A DNA stretch of 64,000 nucleotides from Sinomonas atrocyanea. GTDB taxonomy: Bacteria > Actinomycetota > Actinomycetes > Actinomycetales > Micrococcaceae. The translations under genes and the position numbers were made by a program. The DNA is taken from assembly GCF_030812675.1 (NCBI RefSeq), contig NZ_JAUSTE010000009.1, positions 1 to 64,000 on the forward strand, in the 5' to 3' direction. Shown here piece by piece: positions 63,366 through 64,000 of the stretch (the stretch's first letter is position 1; each line of letters opens with the position of its first letter). The notes beneath the pieces are model-generated. The model was not told where the DNA came from. It saw only the letters and a program-made list of their open reading frames with translations, and did no database searches.

Positions 63366-64000
63366 CTAGCGTTCCGCGATCTCTGCCGCGGCCTCGAGGT
63401 ACGACAATGCACCCGTCGACGTCGGATCGTAGGTCAGCACCGTCTGCTGGTAGCTGGGGGCTTCGGAAATCCGCACGGAACGCGGCACCACGGCCTCCAG
63501 GACCTGCTCGGGGAAATGCTCGCGCACCTCTGCCGCTACCTGGGCAGCGAGGTTCGTCCGACCGTCGTACATCGTCAGGAGGATCGTCGAGACGCGCAGG
63601 TCGGCGTTGAGGTGCTTCTGGATCATCTCGATGTTCTTGAGCAACTGGCTCAGTCCCTCGAGGGCGTAGTACTCGCACTGGATCGGGATCAGGACCTCGG
63701 TCGCAGCACAGAAGGCATTGACGGTGAGGAGGCCGAGGCTCGGCGGGCAGTCGATGAAGATGTAGTCGAGGCGTTCGAGGCCGGCCTTCTCACGCTCGGC
63801 GGCGTAGTTGTCGATGGCGCGGCGCAGACGCTGCTCGCGCGCCACCAGCGAGACCAGCTCGATCTCGGCACCTGCCAGGTGGATGGTCGCCGGCGCGCAG
63901 ACCAGGTTCTCCACGTCGGGGCACGGGGCGACGACGTCCTTCAGCGGGGCATCGTTGATGAGGACGTCGTAGATGCTCTCGACTTCTGAGTGGTGCTCGA
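63366..64000 (-). CDS. parA: Chromosome partitioning ATPase ParA (partial, start outside)
   Basis: The gene is cut by the right edge, so about 211 C-terminal residues are visible and the N-terminal Walker A is missing. The Walker B-like motif [29 protein letters not shown] and [16 protein letters not shown] are the signature of ParA/Soj. It forms a gradient on the nucleoid and moves ParB-parS complexes. Its stop is 79 bases before the parB start, and they form one operon. Confidence 0.95.
   Translation of the reverse strand, partial: EHHSEVESIYDVLINDAPLKDVVAPCPDVENLVCAPATIHLAGAEIELVSLVAREQRLRRAIDNYAAEREKAGLERLDYIFIDCPPSLGLLTVNAFCAATEVLIPIQCEYYALEGLSQLLKNIEMIQKHLNADLRVSTILLTMYDGRTNLAAQVAAEVREHFPEQVLEAVVPRSVRISEAPSYQQTVLTYDPTSTGALSYLEAAAEIAER

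Overview
The window looks like the origin-proximal part of a chromosome from a high-GC actinobacterium, most likely Micrococcaceae (Arthrobacter/Sinomonas-like). The evidence is an actinobacterial 16S rRNA leader at the left edge on the minus strand, the conserved block rpsF-ssb-rpsR-rplI-dnaB, the block murJ-pseudokinase-trxB-trxA-(parS)-parB-parA at the right edge, very GC-rich codons, and leaderless genes starting about 7 nt after a TAnnnT -10 box. dnaA and the canonical oriC are expected just beyond the right edge. Most genes lie on the minus strand, which would be the leading strand for a fork moving leftwards from that origin.

Layout: 0-0.4 kb, rRNA operon leader and promoters (minus). 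0.4-3.4 kb, copper homeostasis (csoR-copZ-copA), with CsoR operators built into the promoter. 3.4-10.7 kb, transporters (EamA, MATE, amino acid permease), a CGNR regulator, a methyltransferase and a VOC protein. 10.8-17.3 kb, dnaB, a membrane protein with an L7/L12-like motif, a dipeptidase, an FMN reductase, and the rplI/rpsR/ssb/rpsF ribosomal-replication operon. 17.6-26.2 kb, a sortase-like surface protein, an M18 aminopeptidase, an S53 peptidase, and a flavin monooxygenase with an MHS transporter. 26.3-30.2 kb, an ABC transporter plus two-component system operon. 30.3-41.7 kb, a PAP2-lipid kinase fusion, an MFS carrier, lipoproteins, a GAF-ANTAR regulator, a class B PBP, a receiver protein, GNAT and ABC-F. 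41.7-50.7 kb, helicase HrpB, a second two-component system with a GT87 membrane protein, a trypsin-like protease and very small genes. 50.7-58.1 kb, CCA-adding enzyme, NUDIX, murJ, pseudokinase, trxB and trxA. 58.1-62.07 kb, nearly gene-free. 62.07-64 kb, parB and partial parA.

The most unusual region is the roughly 3.9-kb stretch between trxA and parB. It has no conserved gene but carries six parS sites (core TTTCACGTGAAA), a two-part cluster of DnaA boxes (TTATCCACA), and one candidate 28-codon basic peptide gene with its own promoter and Shine-Dalgarno. It reads as a bacterial centromere with DnaA-binding capacity next to parAB.

A second theme is short repeats built from direct plus inverted copies, found between genes at 3.4, 14.5 and 23.2 kb. 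The 21-bp unit at 23.2 kb recurs as four perfect-register copies inside hrpB, where it adds a (QGHDPST)-type repeat to the protein. No insertion sequence, prophage, CRISPR array or tRNA gene was recognised. Family names come from motif recognition without database searches.
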